Shown here: positions 55,038-64,000 of the stretch, one piece after another
Position numbering within the stretch: position 1 is the first letter of the stretch
How the letters are laid out: each line of letters opens with the position of its first letter
Source: Verrucomicrobiaceae bacterium
GTDB taxonomy: Bacteria; Verrucomicrobiota; Verrucomicrobiia; Verrucomicrobiales; Verrucomicrobiaceae
NCBI GenBank assembly: GCA_947458455.1
Contig: CANGYJ010000008.1
Location: 124,001 to 188,000 of the forward strand
Direction: 5' to 3'
DNA length: 64,000 nt
The notes under the pieces: generated by a model
Database searches by the model: none
Seen by the model: the letters and a program-made list of their open reading frames with translations, nothing else
Told to the model about the DNA's origin: nothing
Position numbers and translations under genes: made by a program

Positions 55038-55189
55038 GCGCACACCTCCAACCAGCCCTCTACGGCATCAAGGAGATTGACTTTCAACTCATCAAGCGAC
55101 TCGCCCTCGGTGAGGCAGCCAGGAAGAGAAGGCACCTCGGCCCAAAAGCCGCCCTCTTCGGCAGGATGGATGATGGCTTGGATGATCAT
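55034..55189 (-). CDS. Short HicB-family antitoxin
   Basis: 51-residue protein translated from the ATG at 55189: IIQAIIHPAEEGGFWAEVPS, LPGCLTEGESLDELKVNLLD, AVEGWLEV. This is a complete but minimal HicB N-terminal domain, lacking the C-terminal DNA-binding domain of long HicB. It overlaps hicA by 4 nt, with antitoxin first. It lies 18 nt downstream of the OppD-type ATPase stop. Confidence 0.85.
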   Translation of the reverse strand: MIIQAIIHPAEEGGFWAEVPSLPGCLTEGESLDELKVNLLDAVEGWLEVCA

Positions 55190-55207
55190 AGTGGGGATCA
55201 AAGGTGA

Positions 55208-56209
55208 TCAGTGTTTGTTGGCAAGCGTCTCGGTAAAGCACGCGCAGGCCTCGACGCCATGGCCGCTGCCGCATTCTTTCCAGGGCTGGCGTGTGGTCGA
55301 AACGTCGTCGTTATGCTTGTTGGGGCAGCGTGGGGCGAAGCGGCAGCCTTTCGGCATGTCCTTGAGGCTTGGGACCATGCCAGGGATGACCGGAAGCGGC
55401 GTTTTCGGCGGGTGATCGAGCTTCGGCAGGCACTGGATAAGGCCTTGTGTGTAAGGGTGCAGCGGTTTGGCGAAGATTTCGCTCACGGGGCCGCGTTCGA
55501 CGATGCGGCCGGCATACATGACGATGACTTCATCACACACTTCGGCGATCACACCGAGGTCGTGCGTAATCAAGATGACGCTCATGCCGAGATCCTGCTG
55601 CATGTCGCGGATCAGCTCCAGGATCTGCGCCTGCACGGTCACATCGAGCGCAGTGGTCGGTTCGTCGGCGATGAGGAGCTTGGGCGTATTGATAAGCGCC
55701 ATGGCGATCATGATGCGCTGACGCATGCCACCGCTGAGTTGATGCGGATACTCGTTCAATCGCTGCTCCGGGGCCGGAATGCGCACTTTGACGAGCATGT
55801 CGAGACTTCGTGCCAAGGCCTCGCGCGGCTCGATATCGGGGTGGTGGAGGAAAACGGCCTCGCAGAGCTGTTTGCCGATGGTTTGCACCGGATTGAGCGC
55901 CGTCATCGGCTCCTGGAAAATCATCGAGATGTCGTTCCCACGCACTTTTCGCATCTCTTCAGGCGAAAGCGTGACCAAATCGCGATTTTCGAAGCGGATG
56001 CTGCCACCGAGGATTTTGCCGTGAGGTTGGGGAAGCAGTCGCGTGATCGAAAACGCCGTCACGCTTTTCCCACAACCGCTTTCGCCGACGATGCCGAGCG
56101 TCTTGCCGTGTGGCACGGTAAAGTTCACGCCATCGACAGCCACAACGCGCCCGGCGTCGGTATCGAAGCCGGTGATGAGATTTTCGACCTGGAGGATGGG
56201 TTCGCTCAT
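55208..56209 (-). CDS. Peptide ABC transporter ATPase, OppD/DppD type (first half of YejF function)
   Basis: 333-residue ATPase. Walker A GESGCGKS (42-49), Q-loop [19 protein letters not shown], signature [15 protein letters not shown], Walker [16 protein letters not shown]-loop [11 protein letters not shown], and a C-terminal Cys-containing oligopeptide extension ([13 protein letters not shown]). It overlaps the solute-binding protein gene by 4 nt. Works with the 53570-54547 ATPase to power peptide import. Confidence 0.9.
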   Translation of the reverse strand: MSEPILQVENLITGFDTDAGRVVAVDGVNFTVPHGKTLGIVGESGCGKSVTAFSITRLLPQPHGKILGGSIRFENRDLVTLSPEEMRKVRGNDISMIFQEPMTALNPVQTIGKQLCEAVFLHHPDIEPREALARSLDMLVKVRIPAPEQRLNEYPHQLSGGMRQRIMIAMALINTPKLLIADEPTTALDVTVQAQILELIRDMQQDLGMSVILITHDLGVIAEVCDEVIVMYAGRIVERGPVSEIFAKPLHPYTQGLIQCLPKLDHPPKTPLPVIPGMVPSLKDMPKGCRFAPRCPNKHNDDVSTTRQPWKECGSGHGVEACACFTETLANKH

Positions 56210-58125
56210 TTGTCGCGGTATTGGTCAAAGACACGAGAGACCTCGCCGAAGGATTTTCCACTGCGCACGGCCTCGTAGGTTTCGTTTTTGATGTCCTCGT
56301 CGATCCAGTGAACGGAGGCCTCGAGTCCCTCGCGAGTGGACTTCAGGTTGCCGTCTTCGGGCCAGCGGAGCCAGCGCCAGTGCAGGTAGCGGTAGTAAGG
56401 TGTGTCCCAGGAGGGAATGGAGCAGCCGAGTTCCTGCACGCGCTCCTGGATGATCCAGCTGAGGCGCTGCATCTCGTCCTCATTCTGGGCTTTGCGCTGC
56501 TGGTCGATCAGCTTGTCGAGATCGGAGACGGAGGTCTGAGTGAAGTTGTTGGTGTTCGGCTTCGGCTTGCGGCTGCCATCAGGCTGGATGTCCCAGGCAT
56601 TCTCGCTGTGATAGTATTCCCATAGGTGCGGATAGAGCGGCGTGGCACCCCAGCCAGCCATGATCATCTCGTGGCCCTTTTGATCGCCTTTCTTGAACAT
56701 CTGCGTCGGGTCGAGCGAGTCGATGACGATCTCGAAACCAGCTTTGAGAGCATCCTCCTTCAAGATGAGGGCGGCCTGGGTGAAGGTGGACATGTTCGGC
56801 AGGGTGAGGGCGATGGAGAGACGCTTCTCCTCGCCATTGATGAGCACGCCATCCTTGCCGGGTATGGCAAAACCGGCCTTGGCAAAGAGTTCCCGCGCCT
56901 TCGCGGCATCGTAGGGTTTCGCTTTGAGGTTCGGGCTGGTGAAGCGGCCAAAGCCCGCGAAGGTGCTCTGCATCCGCGTGGAATCACCACGCAGCACCAC
57001 CTGGATCACGCGGTCAAAGTTGAGGGCGTAGTTGATGCCGGTGCGCACGTCCTGGTTGTCGAGCGGCGGCTTGGCTTGATTCAAGTAGATGCCGCGGGAG
57101 ATGCGGGGGTATTGATTGTAGAAGGCGTAGCGCTCGATGTAGCCGTTGAGCACCTCCGGCACCTCGCTTTTGTCATACCAGTAGGTGGGCACGAGGGCGA
57201 TGAAGCGCTGCGGCGAGAAGATGTCCAGCTTGCCCTGGCGGAACATCTCAAAGGCGGTGTCCGGCGAGTTAATCGTGCGGTACTCGATGCGGTCCACGTT
57301 GTAGCGGTGGCGGTAGTACTTCTTGTCCTTCGCCCACCAGTTCTTCACGCGGGTGAGGGTGATGGAGCGGCCGTGCTTGATGTCTTCCGGCAGGATGTCG
57401 TAGGCGCCGGTGGTGGGCATCTTCCGCCACTGGTAGCGGGCCGGAAAGTCATCCGTGAACTCCTTGAAGAAGTGCCGGGGCATCGGTCCTTGGTTCGCGG
57501 AGAAGACGGGATCGGGCTTCGGCTCCCGCAGGGTGATGCTGAAGGTGCGGTCGTCATACTTCGTGATCGCCTCGTATTCCTTCGTGAAGTAGTCGATGGC
57601 ATACGGGTCCTGCAGATGCTTTGACAGACTCATGTAAAAGAGCATGAAGAAGTCCTCGACGGCCACTTTCATGCCATCCGAGAAAGCCGCTGCCGGGTCG
57701 AGGCGGAAAAAGACCGTGCGACGATCCGGTGCGACGGCCCAAGCCTCCGCGACGCCGGGAATCCACTTCTCCTCGTTCTGATGCCGACCGACGAGCGTGA
57801 TCTCGATGTTGTCCCAATGCTCACCACGGAAGGTGTTGCTACCATCCGGCCCGAGGAAGCGTAGCGTCGGCGGAAAGTCCGGCATGTCGATGTGGATGGC
57901 ACCGCCCTTCTTCGCGCTGGGTGAGCCGAGTTCGGGATAATCCGTTCCATTTTCCCACTTCAGATCAGCAGGGACGTCCGCGGGCGTTTTGAAGCGATAC
58001 ACTTCCGGCTTGGCCTTCCACTCGGCTTCTACCTCCGCGGTGTTATCATAGGGTGGAAAGCGGTCATCAGAACCGCGATCAGGCACGCAAGAGGCGAGCA
58101 GCAGAGCAAAAACAGCAACGGCCAT
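56206..58125 (-). CDS. yejA: YejA-like peptide-binding lipoprotein of an ABC importer
   Basis: 639-residue family 5 solute-binding protein. I start at the ATG at 58125 because it gives a lipoprotein leader [13 protein letters not shown] with lipobox LASC; the frame reaches 58347. YejA-like features: [67 protein letters not shown] and [21 protein letters not shown]. In E. coli YejA binds peptides including microcin C. The 218-nt gap before it carries a hairpin. It overlaps the ATPase gene by 4 nt. Confidence 0.85.
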   Translation of the reverse strand: MAVAVFALLLASCVPDRGSDDRFPPYDNTAEVEAEWKAKPEVYRFKTPADVPADLKWENGTDYPELGSPSAKKGGAIHIDMPDFPPTLRFLGPDGSNTFRGEHWDNIEITLVGRHQNEEKWIPGVAEAWAVAPDRRTVFFRLDPAAAFSDGMKVAVEDFFMLFYMSLSKHLQDPYAIDYFTKEYEAITKYDDRTFSITLREPKPDPVFSANQGPMPRHFFKEFTDDFPARYQWRKMPTTGAYDILPEDIKHGRSITLTRVKNWWAKDKKYYRHRYNVDRIEYRTINSPDTAFEMFRQGKLDIFSPQRFIALVPTYWYDKSEVPEVLNGYIERYAFYNQYPRISRGIYLNQAKPPLDNQDVRTGINYALNFDRVIQVVLRGDSTRMQSTFAGFGRFTSPNLKAKPYDAAKARELFAKAGFAIPGKDGVLINGEEKRLSIALTLPNMSTFTQAALILKEDALKAGFEIVIDSLDPTQMFKKGDQKGHEMIMAGWGATPLYPHLWEYYHSENAWDIQPDGSRKPKPNTNNFTQTSVSDLDKLIDQQRKAQNEDEMQRLSWIIQERVQELGCSIPSWDTPYYRYLHWRWLRWPEDGNLKSTREGLEASVHWIDEDIKNETYEAVRSGKSFGEVSRVFDQYRDK

Positions 58126-58252
58126 CGTGAGTGGCTCCAGCGTCGTGGAGTGCGGTGGCGGAGGGGCAAGGCGCAGACTTGCTTCGGCGACAACGCTGTC
58201 GTCGTCATGAGGCACTTTCGCAAACCAACTCGCTATCGACAGCGGTGTCGTC

Positions 58253-58274
58253 GATGCCGGATGGCTCCGGCATC
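58253..58274. repeat. Hairpin in the yejE-yejA gap
   Basis: Perfect 9-bp stem GATGCCGGA (58253-58261), loop TGGC, TCCGGCATC (58266-58274), roughly in the middle of the 218-nt gap between the permease and binding-protein genes. No T-run follows. It may tune the relative expression of the two parts of the operon, or stabilise a processed mRNA end. Confidence 0.55.
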
Positions 58275-58343
58275 TCTGCCAACGCACTCCACGACGCTCA
58301 CACGCCGAAGACGCTGCATCTGATTTGGTCTGCGAGAGGAGAA

Positions 58344-59858
58344 TCATTCGTAGGTCGTAAATTTTTTCGGATCAAAGGCCTCGCGTACCGCCTCGCCGAT
58401 GAAGGTGACGAGCACGAGCACGACGGCCATCGCGGTGAAAGCGGAGGTGACGATCCAGGGGGCGCTGAAGTTATCCACGCCCTCATGCAGCAGGCGGCCC
58501 CAGCTCGGCACATCCGGCGGCAGGCCGAAGCCGAGGAAATCCAGCGAGGCCAGCGCGACGATCACGCCAGCCACCTTGAACGGCGCGAGCGTGACGAGAA
58601 TGGCGATCACATTGGGCATCACATGGTGGAAGAGGATGCGCCCCGTGCCCGCTCCGAGAAGCCGCGCCGAGGCCACATAGTCACGCTCCTTCTCCTTGTA
58701 GGTGGCGGTGCGGATGTAGCTGGCCGTTTCCATCCAGCCAAAGGCGGCCACAATGGCCACGAGAATGATCAGCGTAGGCTGCACGAGTGAGCTGATGATC
58801 ATCACGACAAACAAGAACGGCAGCACGCTCCAGATTTCGATCACCCGCTGCCCCAGCATGTCGAGCGGACCGCCGAAGTAGCCGAGCGCACCGCCGATGA
58901 GGATGCCGAGCGTGAAGGTGATGATCAAATAGAGCAGCGCCGTGGCCAGTGACTGCTGAAGGCCGCCGTAAAGCATCGCCAGCACGTCGATACCGGTCGA
59001 GTTCGTGCCGAGGTAATGCCTTGTCTGCCAGGAGGGAGCTGCCGGCGGATAAATCAACGTGTGCCACTGTGAGTGTCCCTGCTCTAGGAGAGCAGCCGCC
59101 TTGCCACCGCTAAAGTCGTTGTAAATCACTTGAGCCCCCTTCCCAAAGCGCCCTTTCTCGATCATGTCACCGCTGAGGTCATAGCCGCGCATCTCACCCT
59201 CACGCACGCCGTGACGGAACTGCCACTCCTGGCGCTTCTTCGACGGATCGCTGATGAACACCGAGTAGGCCGTGCCGCTGAAAGGCTCTGCATGGCCCTT
59301 GATGAAGATTTTGCCTTCTCGATTCTCGATCTCCTCAATGATGGGCGGTGAGTCGAGCGCCGCATCATACGGCACGAGAGGCATCAACACCCAGTTTCCC
59401 TTTTTCTCCTCGCGTAACCGGGCCTGCAACTCACGATAATCCGCCTCAGCATCGCCTTCGAGGCCAAAGCTCTTCGCTGGAAACACCTGCGTGACAAAAG
59501 GGAAATACCACCGGCCTTCATGCGAGACCATCAAAGCTCGCTTCCCGACGATCAACGTGTCCAGTGATGCCAGTGCCCCGAGACCCAGGAGAATCAAAAA
59601 CGAGATGTATCCCCGGCGGATGGCTTGAAATCGGCGCAGCTTCTTCACGGTGATGGGCGTAAGGTTCCACGAATTGTTACCGCGCATCAGCCAGCCGCCA
59701 ACATACAGAAGCAGCACACAGAATAGCCAGCCAGACACGCCGCCGAGCAGAAACGGAATTTTGAAAAGAGGCACCTTCAGCCCGGCTTCACGCAGCAATA
59801 CTGCCAGAGCGGCGAAAACCATCATGAGGAGACCTGTGGCGCGGGGTTTCATGGTCAT
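58344..59858 (-). CDS. yejE: YejE-like peptide ABC transporter permease
   Basis: 504-residue permease. Helix 1 (ISFLILLGLGALASLDTL) is followed by the YejE-type extracytoplasmic stretch beginning VGKRALMVSHEGRWYFPFVTQ, here about 200 residues long and more extended than in E. coli YejE, with GTAYSVFISDPSKKRQEWQF and MRGYDLSGDMIEKGRFG. The transport domain has HYLGTNSTGIDVLAMLYGGLQQ, the EAA-like loop ARLLGAGTGRILFHHVMPN, and DFLGFGLPPDVPSWGRLLHEG. It overlaps yejB by 4 nt. The inserted segment looks like a MORN-type repeat region (GVREGEMRGYDLSG). Confidence 0.88.
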   Translation of the reverse strand: MTMKPRATGLLMMVFAALAVLLREAGLKVPLFKIPFLLGGVSGWLFCVLLLYVGGWLMRGNNSWNLTPITVKKLRRFQAIRRGYISFLILLGLGALASLDTLIVGKRALMVSHEGRWYFPFVTQVFPAKSFGLEGDAEADYRELQARLREEKKGNWVLMPLVPYDAALDSPPIIEEIENREGKIFIKGHAEPFSGTAYSVFISDPSKKRQEWQFRHGVREGEMRGYDLSGDMIEKGRFGKGAQVIYNDFSGGKAAALLEQGHSQWHTLIYPPAAPSWQTRHYLGTNSTGIDVLAMLYGGLQQSLATALLYLIITFTLGILIGGALGYFGGPLDMLGQRVIEIWSVLPFLFVVMIISSLVQPTLIILVAIVAAFGWMETASYIRTATYKEKERDYVASARLLGAGTGRILFHHVMPNVIAILVTLAPFKVAGVIVALASLDFLGFGLPPDVPSWGRLLHEGVDNFSAPWIVTSAFTAMAVVLVLVTFIGEAVREAFDPKKFTTYE

Positions 59859-61099
59859 TCAAAACGTACCCGCGGGTCCGTCACCGCAACGAAGAAATCG
59901 GAAAGGATGTTTCCCAGCACGATGAGGATCACATCAATGAAGATGATGCCCATCACGAGGGGGAAATCGCGGTCGCCGATGCTCTGGATGGTCAGCATGC
60001 CGAAGCCGTCGATCTGGAAAATGCGCTCGATGAGGATGGAGCCCGTCACAAAGACCATCGTGATGCCACCCAGCGTGGTGGCGATGGGGATGAGCGAATT
60101 CCGCAGCGCATGACCCAGCACCGCGTGGCGATAGCTAGCCCCCTTGGCGATGGCTGTGCGCACATAATCGGCCGCCAGATTGTCCATGAGATTGTTCTTC
60201 ATGAGCATCGTCATGAAGGCAAAACCGCCCACCATATAACAGACCAGTGGCAGCGCCGCGTGGTGCAGCAGGTCGCCGATTTTGCCAAAGAAGCCCAGCT
60301 CCGAGAAATTTTCGCTCGTGAAGCCCTCAGTGGGAAACCAGCCCAGGCGGGCGGCCAGATAGACCACCATCAAACTGCCCAACAGAAAGCCCGGAATGGC
60401 GTAACCGATGAAAATGAGGATCGAGGTGGCGTTGTCGATGAAGGTGCGGTGCTTGATGGCCTTCAGAATGCCCAGCGGGATGCACACCACATACGTCATG
60501 ATGAAGGTGAGCAGCCCGTAAAAGAGGGAGACGGGCATCTTCGAAAGCATCATGTCGATCACGCGGAGGTTGTAGCTCGTTGAGAGGCCGAAATTGCCCT
60601 GGACGATGCCGTTGAACTGCGGACGAAAAACAGCCACGCGCTGCTTTTCCGGCTCGGGCACCGTTTTCCAGCCATCGGCGTCTCCAGTGCTCAGTTTGCC
60701 ATCGCGGCTCACTGTGGCCTGAGTGACCTTGTAAGCATTGCCAGGCTTCCATTCGGCTTTGGGCAGCAAAACCTTCAAAGTGACCGACATCTCGTTTTTG
60801 CCGTCCTCGAATTTCACGAACTGCTTCGTCTCCTCACGCGGCCAGATGCCCAGCCACACAGCGTAAGCGGTCAGGAAGGGCTTGTCGAAGCCATAGTAGG
60901 CTGCGAGCTGCTCCTTCTGCTCCTCGCTCAGCGAGCCACCAGCGTCCTTGCCGCCCTTCTCACCCATCGCCAAAGCCCTTTGCATCGCCTTCTCCATTGG
61001 CCCGCCCGGCACGATCCGCGTCAGGCCAAAGACCACCAGCGTCGCGCCGATCAGGGTCGGCAGCAGAAGCAAAAAGCGGCGGATAAAATAGGCGTTCAT
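59855..61099 (-). CDS. yejB: YejB-like peptide ABC transporter permease
   Basis: 414-residue permease, first gene of the operon. MNAYFIRRFLLLLPTLIGATLVVF followed by RIVPGGPMEKAMQRALA fits YejB; then YGFDKPFLTAY, a periplasmic insertion of about 70 residues, NFGLSTSYNLRVIDMMLSKM, EAA-like loop AIAKGASYRHAVLGHALRN and a final LGNILSDFFVAVTDPRVRFE. The ATG at 61099 is the family start; the frame extends to 61354 antisense to the next gene. Promoter should lie in 61100-61193. Confidence 0.88.
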   Translation of the reverse strand: MNAYFIRRFLLLLPTLIGATLVVFGLTRIVPGGPMEKAMQRALAMGEKGGKDAGGSLSEEQKEQLAAYYGFDKPFLTAYAVWLGIWPREETKQFVKFEDGKNEMSVTLKVLLPKAEWKPGNAYKVTQATVSRDGKLSTGDADGWKTVPEPEKQRVAVFRPQFNGIVQGNFGLSTSYNLRVIDMMLSKMPVSLFYGLLTFIMTYVVCIPLGILKAIKHRTFIDNATSILIFIGYAIPGFLLGSLMVVYLAARLGWFPTEGFTSENFSELGFFGKIGDLLHHAALPLVCYMVGGFAFMTMLMKNNLMDNLAADYVRTAIAKGASYRHAVLGHALRNSLIPIATTLGGITMVFVTGSILIERIFQIDGFGMLTIQSIGDRDFPLVMGIIFIDVILIVLGNILSDFFVAVTDPRVRFE

Positions 61100-61193
61100 T
61101 CGGGGACGAGATAGAAACGTGAGGCAGTACGGCTCGGCGCACAAGAGTTTGTGCATGATTGACATAAAATCGTGGCTCGCGCATGGACCGGGC

Positions 61194-62201
61194 ATGATTC
61201 GAGGTGTGTTGATTGGCTTTTTGACCGCCTGCCTGCTGGCGGGCTGCGGGGTGAGCCATGGACCGGTCTCCAGTGGCACGCTGGCGAGGCTGAATGCCCT
61301 CGCGGTGACGCCAGAACAGGGTGCCCGCATCATGGACGGGCGGAAAATCGACACGCGCAGCTACCCTCCGCCGGATGGAGTGGTGCGTATGCCGATGCGG
61401 ATGGATGACGCGGGACTACCGAGGGTCAAAGTAAGCTTCAACGGCCGTCGCAACGAGGACCTCGTGCTCGATACCGGTGCAACGATGACCGTGCTGGATG
61501 CCGCTTTGGCGGTGCGAAATCGCCTCGCCACCGCTCCAAGCGTGAGGCCCGAGATGACGGGCGTGATGGGGAACGAGTCCGGCATGGGCGCCGTGATTGA
61601 GACGATGCAACTCGGCCCCTGGCGGCTGGACAATCTTCCCTGTGTGGTGCGCCTTCAACGCAGCAGCGGCGGCCTGGACTTCCTGAGCAGTGATTTCGCC
61701 ATTTCGGTGCTCGGCTTCCACCTGGCGCAGAAGCCTTGCAGCCATCTCACCCTCGATTATCCGCGTCGTACGGTGGAATTCGGCTTCGGAGGCTTTCGCG
61801 GTCCGACGAGCCGGCATCATGCGAAAGCCAGCTTTCGCCTCAAAGCAGGCGTGCCGATGGCCCGGGTGAGCGTGGGCAAGGTGTCATGGGAGGCCATCGT
61901 GGACACGGGTTCGTGCTTCGGTGTAGAGATTGATCAAAAACTGGCTCAACGACTCGGCTACGGCACGGGCGGGCAGGCCATATCGGGCAATTTCTTTTTG
62001 ATCGGTGTCGGCGGCACTTCCACACCGGAAAAAGCCGGCGTGAGAGTGATCACCGTGCCTCGGATGTCGGTGCTCGGCTCGACTTTCCCCAAGGCGCAGA
62101 TCGATGTGATGCCGGGTGCTCCGCGTATCGGGAGCTACTTTTTACAGAACTACCGCGTCACCTTTGATCTGCGCCGCCAGCTCGTGTGGCTGGAATGGTG
62201 A
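61194..62201 (+). CDS. Lipoprotein with two aspartyl-protease (retropepsin-like) domains
   Basis: 335-residue lipoprotein from the ATG at 61194; leader MIRGVLIGFLTACLLAGC ends in a lipobox LAGC. Two retropepsin-like halves each have an active-site motif: LVLDTGATMTVLD in the first and AIVDTGSCFGVEI in the second. Both D-T-G triads are intact, so a pseudo-dimeric aspartic protease active site in one chain is possible, as in pepsin, though bacterial members often act as single-domain dimers. MHS-like upstream starts (61155, 61119) would place the leader internally. It lies divergent to yejB. Confidence 0.75.
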   Translation: MIRGVLIGFLTACLLAGCGVSHGPVSSGTLARLNALAVTPEQGARIMDGRKIDTRSYPPPDGVVRMPMRMDDAGLPRVKVSFNGRRNEDLVLDTGATMTVLDAALAVRNRLATAPSVRPEMTGVMGNESGMGAVIETMQLGPWRLDNLPCVVRLQRSSGGLDFLSSDFAISVLGFHLAQKPCSHLTLDYPRRTVEFGFGGFRGPTSRHHAKASFRLKAGVPMARVSVGKVSWEAIVDTGSCFGVEIDQKLAQRLGYGTGGQAISGNFFLIGVGGTSTPEKAGVRVITVPRMSVLGSTFPKAQIDVMPGAPRIGSYFLQNYRVTFDLRRQLVWLEW

Positions 62202-62261
62202 ACGACGCACAAAGCATTTGCCGCGTTCCGGGATGGTGCGTGATGGTACTCGATTGCCATC

Positions 62262-63413
62262 ATGGACTCACGACTTGATAAAGACTCTGAACTCATGCTC
62301 GACGCGTTGCGAGGCATCGCGGCGCTGATCGTGCTGTTCACGCATGGCTTTGATCTGGCGGTGGCGCAGGCTTTTGGATGGGACCCGCTGACGAATCCGG
62401 TGGAGTGGCGCTGGGCGCGGGCGGTTTTAGGCAATGGTGACTGTTGTGTGTGGTGCTTCTTTGTCATCTCCGGCATCTGCATACATCGCTCCATCGCCTG
62501 CGGTGTGGAATCGGGCAGCTTTCGATGGGGGCGCTATGCGCTGGCGCGGATCACACGCTTGTATCCGCTGTTTTTGTTGGGCTTGGTTCTGGCTGTGGCG
62601 GCCTGGCGGCAGGGGCTGGATTTTGGCGCGAGCGAGGTCAAAGCTGCGCCTTGGCGGGAACTGGGAGCCAGCCTTTTGAATCTCCAGATCTTCACCACAG
62701 CTTTTCCGGCCTTCAGCCCATCGTGGAGCCTGAGTTGCGAGGTCCTCTACTATGCCGCGTGGCCGATACTGCTGATGCTGGCGGGTGGAAAAACGGGCCG
62801 GGCGACCTTTTTCGCCTCCGCTGCCACCTTGGGCACGCTGGCGATGATTCTGGTGCTCTGGCGTGTGTCTCCGAAAGCACAAAGCAGCGCGGCGGTGGAA
62901 GGCCTGTGGGTTGTCACGGCCTTGTTTCCGCTGTGGTTCATCGGAGCATGGATGAGCGGGCGCTGGGAACCTCTCACAGCGAGCATCACGCGAGGTCGCT
63001 GGATGCTTGGCATCGTGCTCTTTGCCGCGTCGGCCGTCGTTTCCATCGTGTTGAAGCATCAACATAGTCCGAGGGCATGGTACAATCTGGCGGCGTTGTC
63101 ATCGCTCCCCGGATTGGTGCTCATGCTAGGCGGGGCGCGGCATCTGGGACTCTCGCGGAAGAACGTGGAGCCGCTGTGCCGCTGGCTGTCGCAGTTCAGC
63201 TACCCGTGTTACATCCTGCATGTGCCTCTGCTGTTGCTGACGAATCGTGCGGTGGGTGTTTTGATGCCAAATGTGGCGGCCGAGCATCCCTTTCTGCGTG
63301 TGGGCCTGAGCCTGGGTGTGGTGCTGGCCTTGCTGGTGGCCTTTGGACCGGCGCTGGAGCGGTTTTTCATGGCTTGGCGTTCACGCGTGCTTTCTGGCGA
63401 AACGAGGGCCTGA
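62262..63413 (+). CDS. Acyltransferase family 3 (OafA/YrhL-like) membrane protein
   Basis: 383-residue integral membrane acyltransferase. The start LMLDALRGIAALIVLFTHGF contains the LDxLRGIAAL...H motif of acyltransferase-3, with the catalytic His in FTHGF. About ten hydrophobic segments follow, with FFVISGICIHRS, WGRYALARITRLYPLF (R-x10-R/LYP motif) and SPSWSLSCEVLYYAAWP. These enzymes acetylate or otherwise acylate extracytoplasmic sugars, lipids or peptidoglycan. It lacks an SGNH domain. It is followed after 24 nt by a sulfatase gene in the same direction. Confidence 0.9.
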   Translation: MDSRLDKDSELMLDALRGIAALIVLFTHGFDLAVAQAFGWDPLTNPVEWRWARAVLGNGDCCVWCFFVISGICIHRSIACGVESGSFRWGRYALARITRLYPLFLLGLVLAVAAWRQGLDFGASEVKAAPWRELGASLLNLQIFTTAFPAFSPSWSLSCEVLYYAAWPILLMLAGGKTGRATFFASAATLGTLAMILVLWRVSPKAQSSAAVEGLWVVTALFPLWFIGAWMSGRWEPLTASITRGRWMLGIVLFAASAVVSIVLKHQHSPRAWYNLAALSSLPGLVLMLGGARHLGLSRKNVEPLCRWLSQFSYPCYILHVPLLLLTNRAVGVLMPNVAAEHPFLRVGLSLGVVLALLVAFGPALERFFMAWRSRVLSGETRA

Positions 63414-63437
63414 GTCGCTTCGTTAAAGCGGCCCACC

Positions 63438-64000
63438 ATGCGCCTTTTCCTGCTCTTTTCCCTCCTCCTTGTCTCCACCGGCATCTCCCCGGCGGCCGCC
63501 AAGCCGAACATCATCTTCATCCTTTGCGATGACCTCGGCTACGGCGATGTGAAATGCCTGAATCCCGAGGGAAAGATCGCCACGCCACAGATGGGTCGCC
63601 TCGCGGCTGAGGGCATGATCTTCACGGATGCGCACAGCGGATCGAGTGTGTGCACTCCCACCCGTTACGGCGTGATGACCGGCCGCTACGCTTGGCGTTC
63701 CAAGCTCCAAAGCAGCGTCCTCGGTGGTCTCTCACCGCGTTTGATTGAAAACGGCCGTCTCACCGTCGCCGAGTTCCTTCGTCAAAACGGCTACTCCACC
63801 GCCTGCGTGGGCAAATGGCACCTCGGCATGGATTGGGTGCGCCAAGGCGAGGTCACCGAGCTCGGCATCGAAAACGCCGAGCAGGTCAACAACGTCGATT
63901 ACACCCAACCGATCGCCAACGGACCCACCAGCGTGGGTTTTGATAGCTACTTCGGCATCAGCGCCTCGCTCGACATGGTGCCCTACTGCTTCATCGAAAA
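63438..64000 (+). CDS. Secreted sulfatase (Cys-type), 3' end outside the window
   Basis: The first 187 residues, cut by the right edge. Leader MRLFLLFSLLLVSTGISPAAA; metal-binding NIIFILCDDLGYGD; formylglycine site C72-T-P-T-R in SVCTPTRYGVMTGRY; then CVGKWHLGMDW. The ATG at 63438 is 24 nt after the acyltransferase stop. It is a third S1-type sulfatase in the window, requiring formylglycine maturation as the others do. Unlike the other two, its leader is not encoded by a heptamer array. Confidence 0.92.
   Translation, partial: MRLFLLFSLLLVSTGISPAAAKPNIIFILCDDLGYGDVKCLNPEGKIATPQMGRLAAEGMIFTDAHSGSSVCTPTRYGVMTGRYAWRSKLQSSVLGGLSPRLIENGRLTVAEFLRQNGYSTACVGKWHLGMDWVRQGEVTELGIENAEQVNNVDYTQPIANGPTSVGFDSYFGISASLDMVPYCFIE

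Overview
The window reads as about 64 kb of chromosome from a Verrucomicrobiota bacterium, most likely near Prosthecobacter or another Verrucomicrobiaceae. I infer this from gene content, not from a marker gene: paired DUF1553/DUF1501 proteins with twin-arginine leaders, three Cys-type sulfatases, DUF1080, ThuA and FG-GAP secreted proteins, an SHD1-type domain, a PEP-CTERM protein and high GC. No rRNA, tRNA, CRISPR array, phage or transposase gene was found.

Layout. 1-5.3 kb: DUF1553 (cut by the left edge), DUF1501 and an FG-GAP repeat protein. 5.4-14.9 kb: a U32 protein, a fused ornithine-lipid-type acyltransferase, two lipoproteins, a DUF1080 protein and penicillin-binding protein 1C. 15-16.3 kb: a visibly AT-richer island with two orphan genes, one carrying three C-x2-C-x6-C-x-C repeats. 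16.6-19.3 kb: an Mla-type lipid transporter (permease, ATPase, MCE protein). 19.5-26.7 kb: DUF1501, a protease-like protein that has lost catalytic residues, a DnaJ-domain protein, a primary-type sigma factor, an orphan pyruvate dehydrogenase E1 beta and a sulfatase. 26.7-29.4 kb: a TPR membrane protein and a Tat-exported Rieske protein. 29.4-35.8 kb: five genes with 4-nt stop/start overlaps at every junction, encoding three different SPFH (HflK/HflC-like) proteins, a P1B-type ATPase and a small anchored protein. 35.9-46.4 kb: PhoX-like, PEP-CTERM, lipoprotein, sulfatase, a frameshifted toxin-antitoxin pair, a VWA protein and DUF1501. 46.4-52.4 kb: RNase III-like, HAD, DUF1990, a potassium channel, DUF4160/DUF2442, ThuA and an MFS symporter. 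52.4-61.1 kb: a Yej-type peptide ABC transporter with a HicB-HicA-HicB cassette between its two ATPase genes, ending in a thiolase. 61.2-64 kb: an aspartyl-protease lipoprotein, an acyltransferase and the start of a third sulfatase.

The two most notable points are the SPFH/P-type ATPase operon, which looks like an undescribed membrane assembly without an adjacent FtsH, and a dispersed family of degenerate tandem arrays with a strict 7-nt period. The heptamer differs between loci. Arrays lie in intergenic gaps, in place of a ribosome binding site, inside two sulfatase signal peptides, and as inverted pairs inside the U32 gene and between convergent genes. Starts given here often differ from the longest open frame; they were moved to signal peptides, lipoboxes or ribosome binding sites, and the reason is given in each entry.
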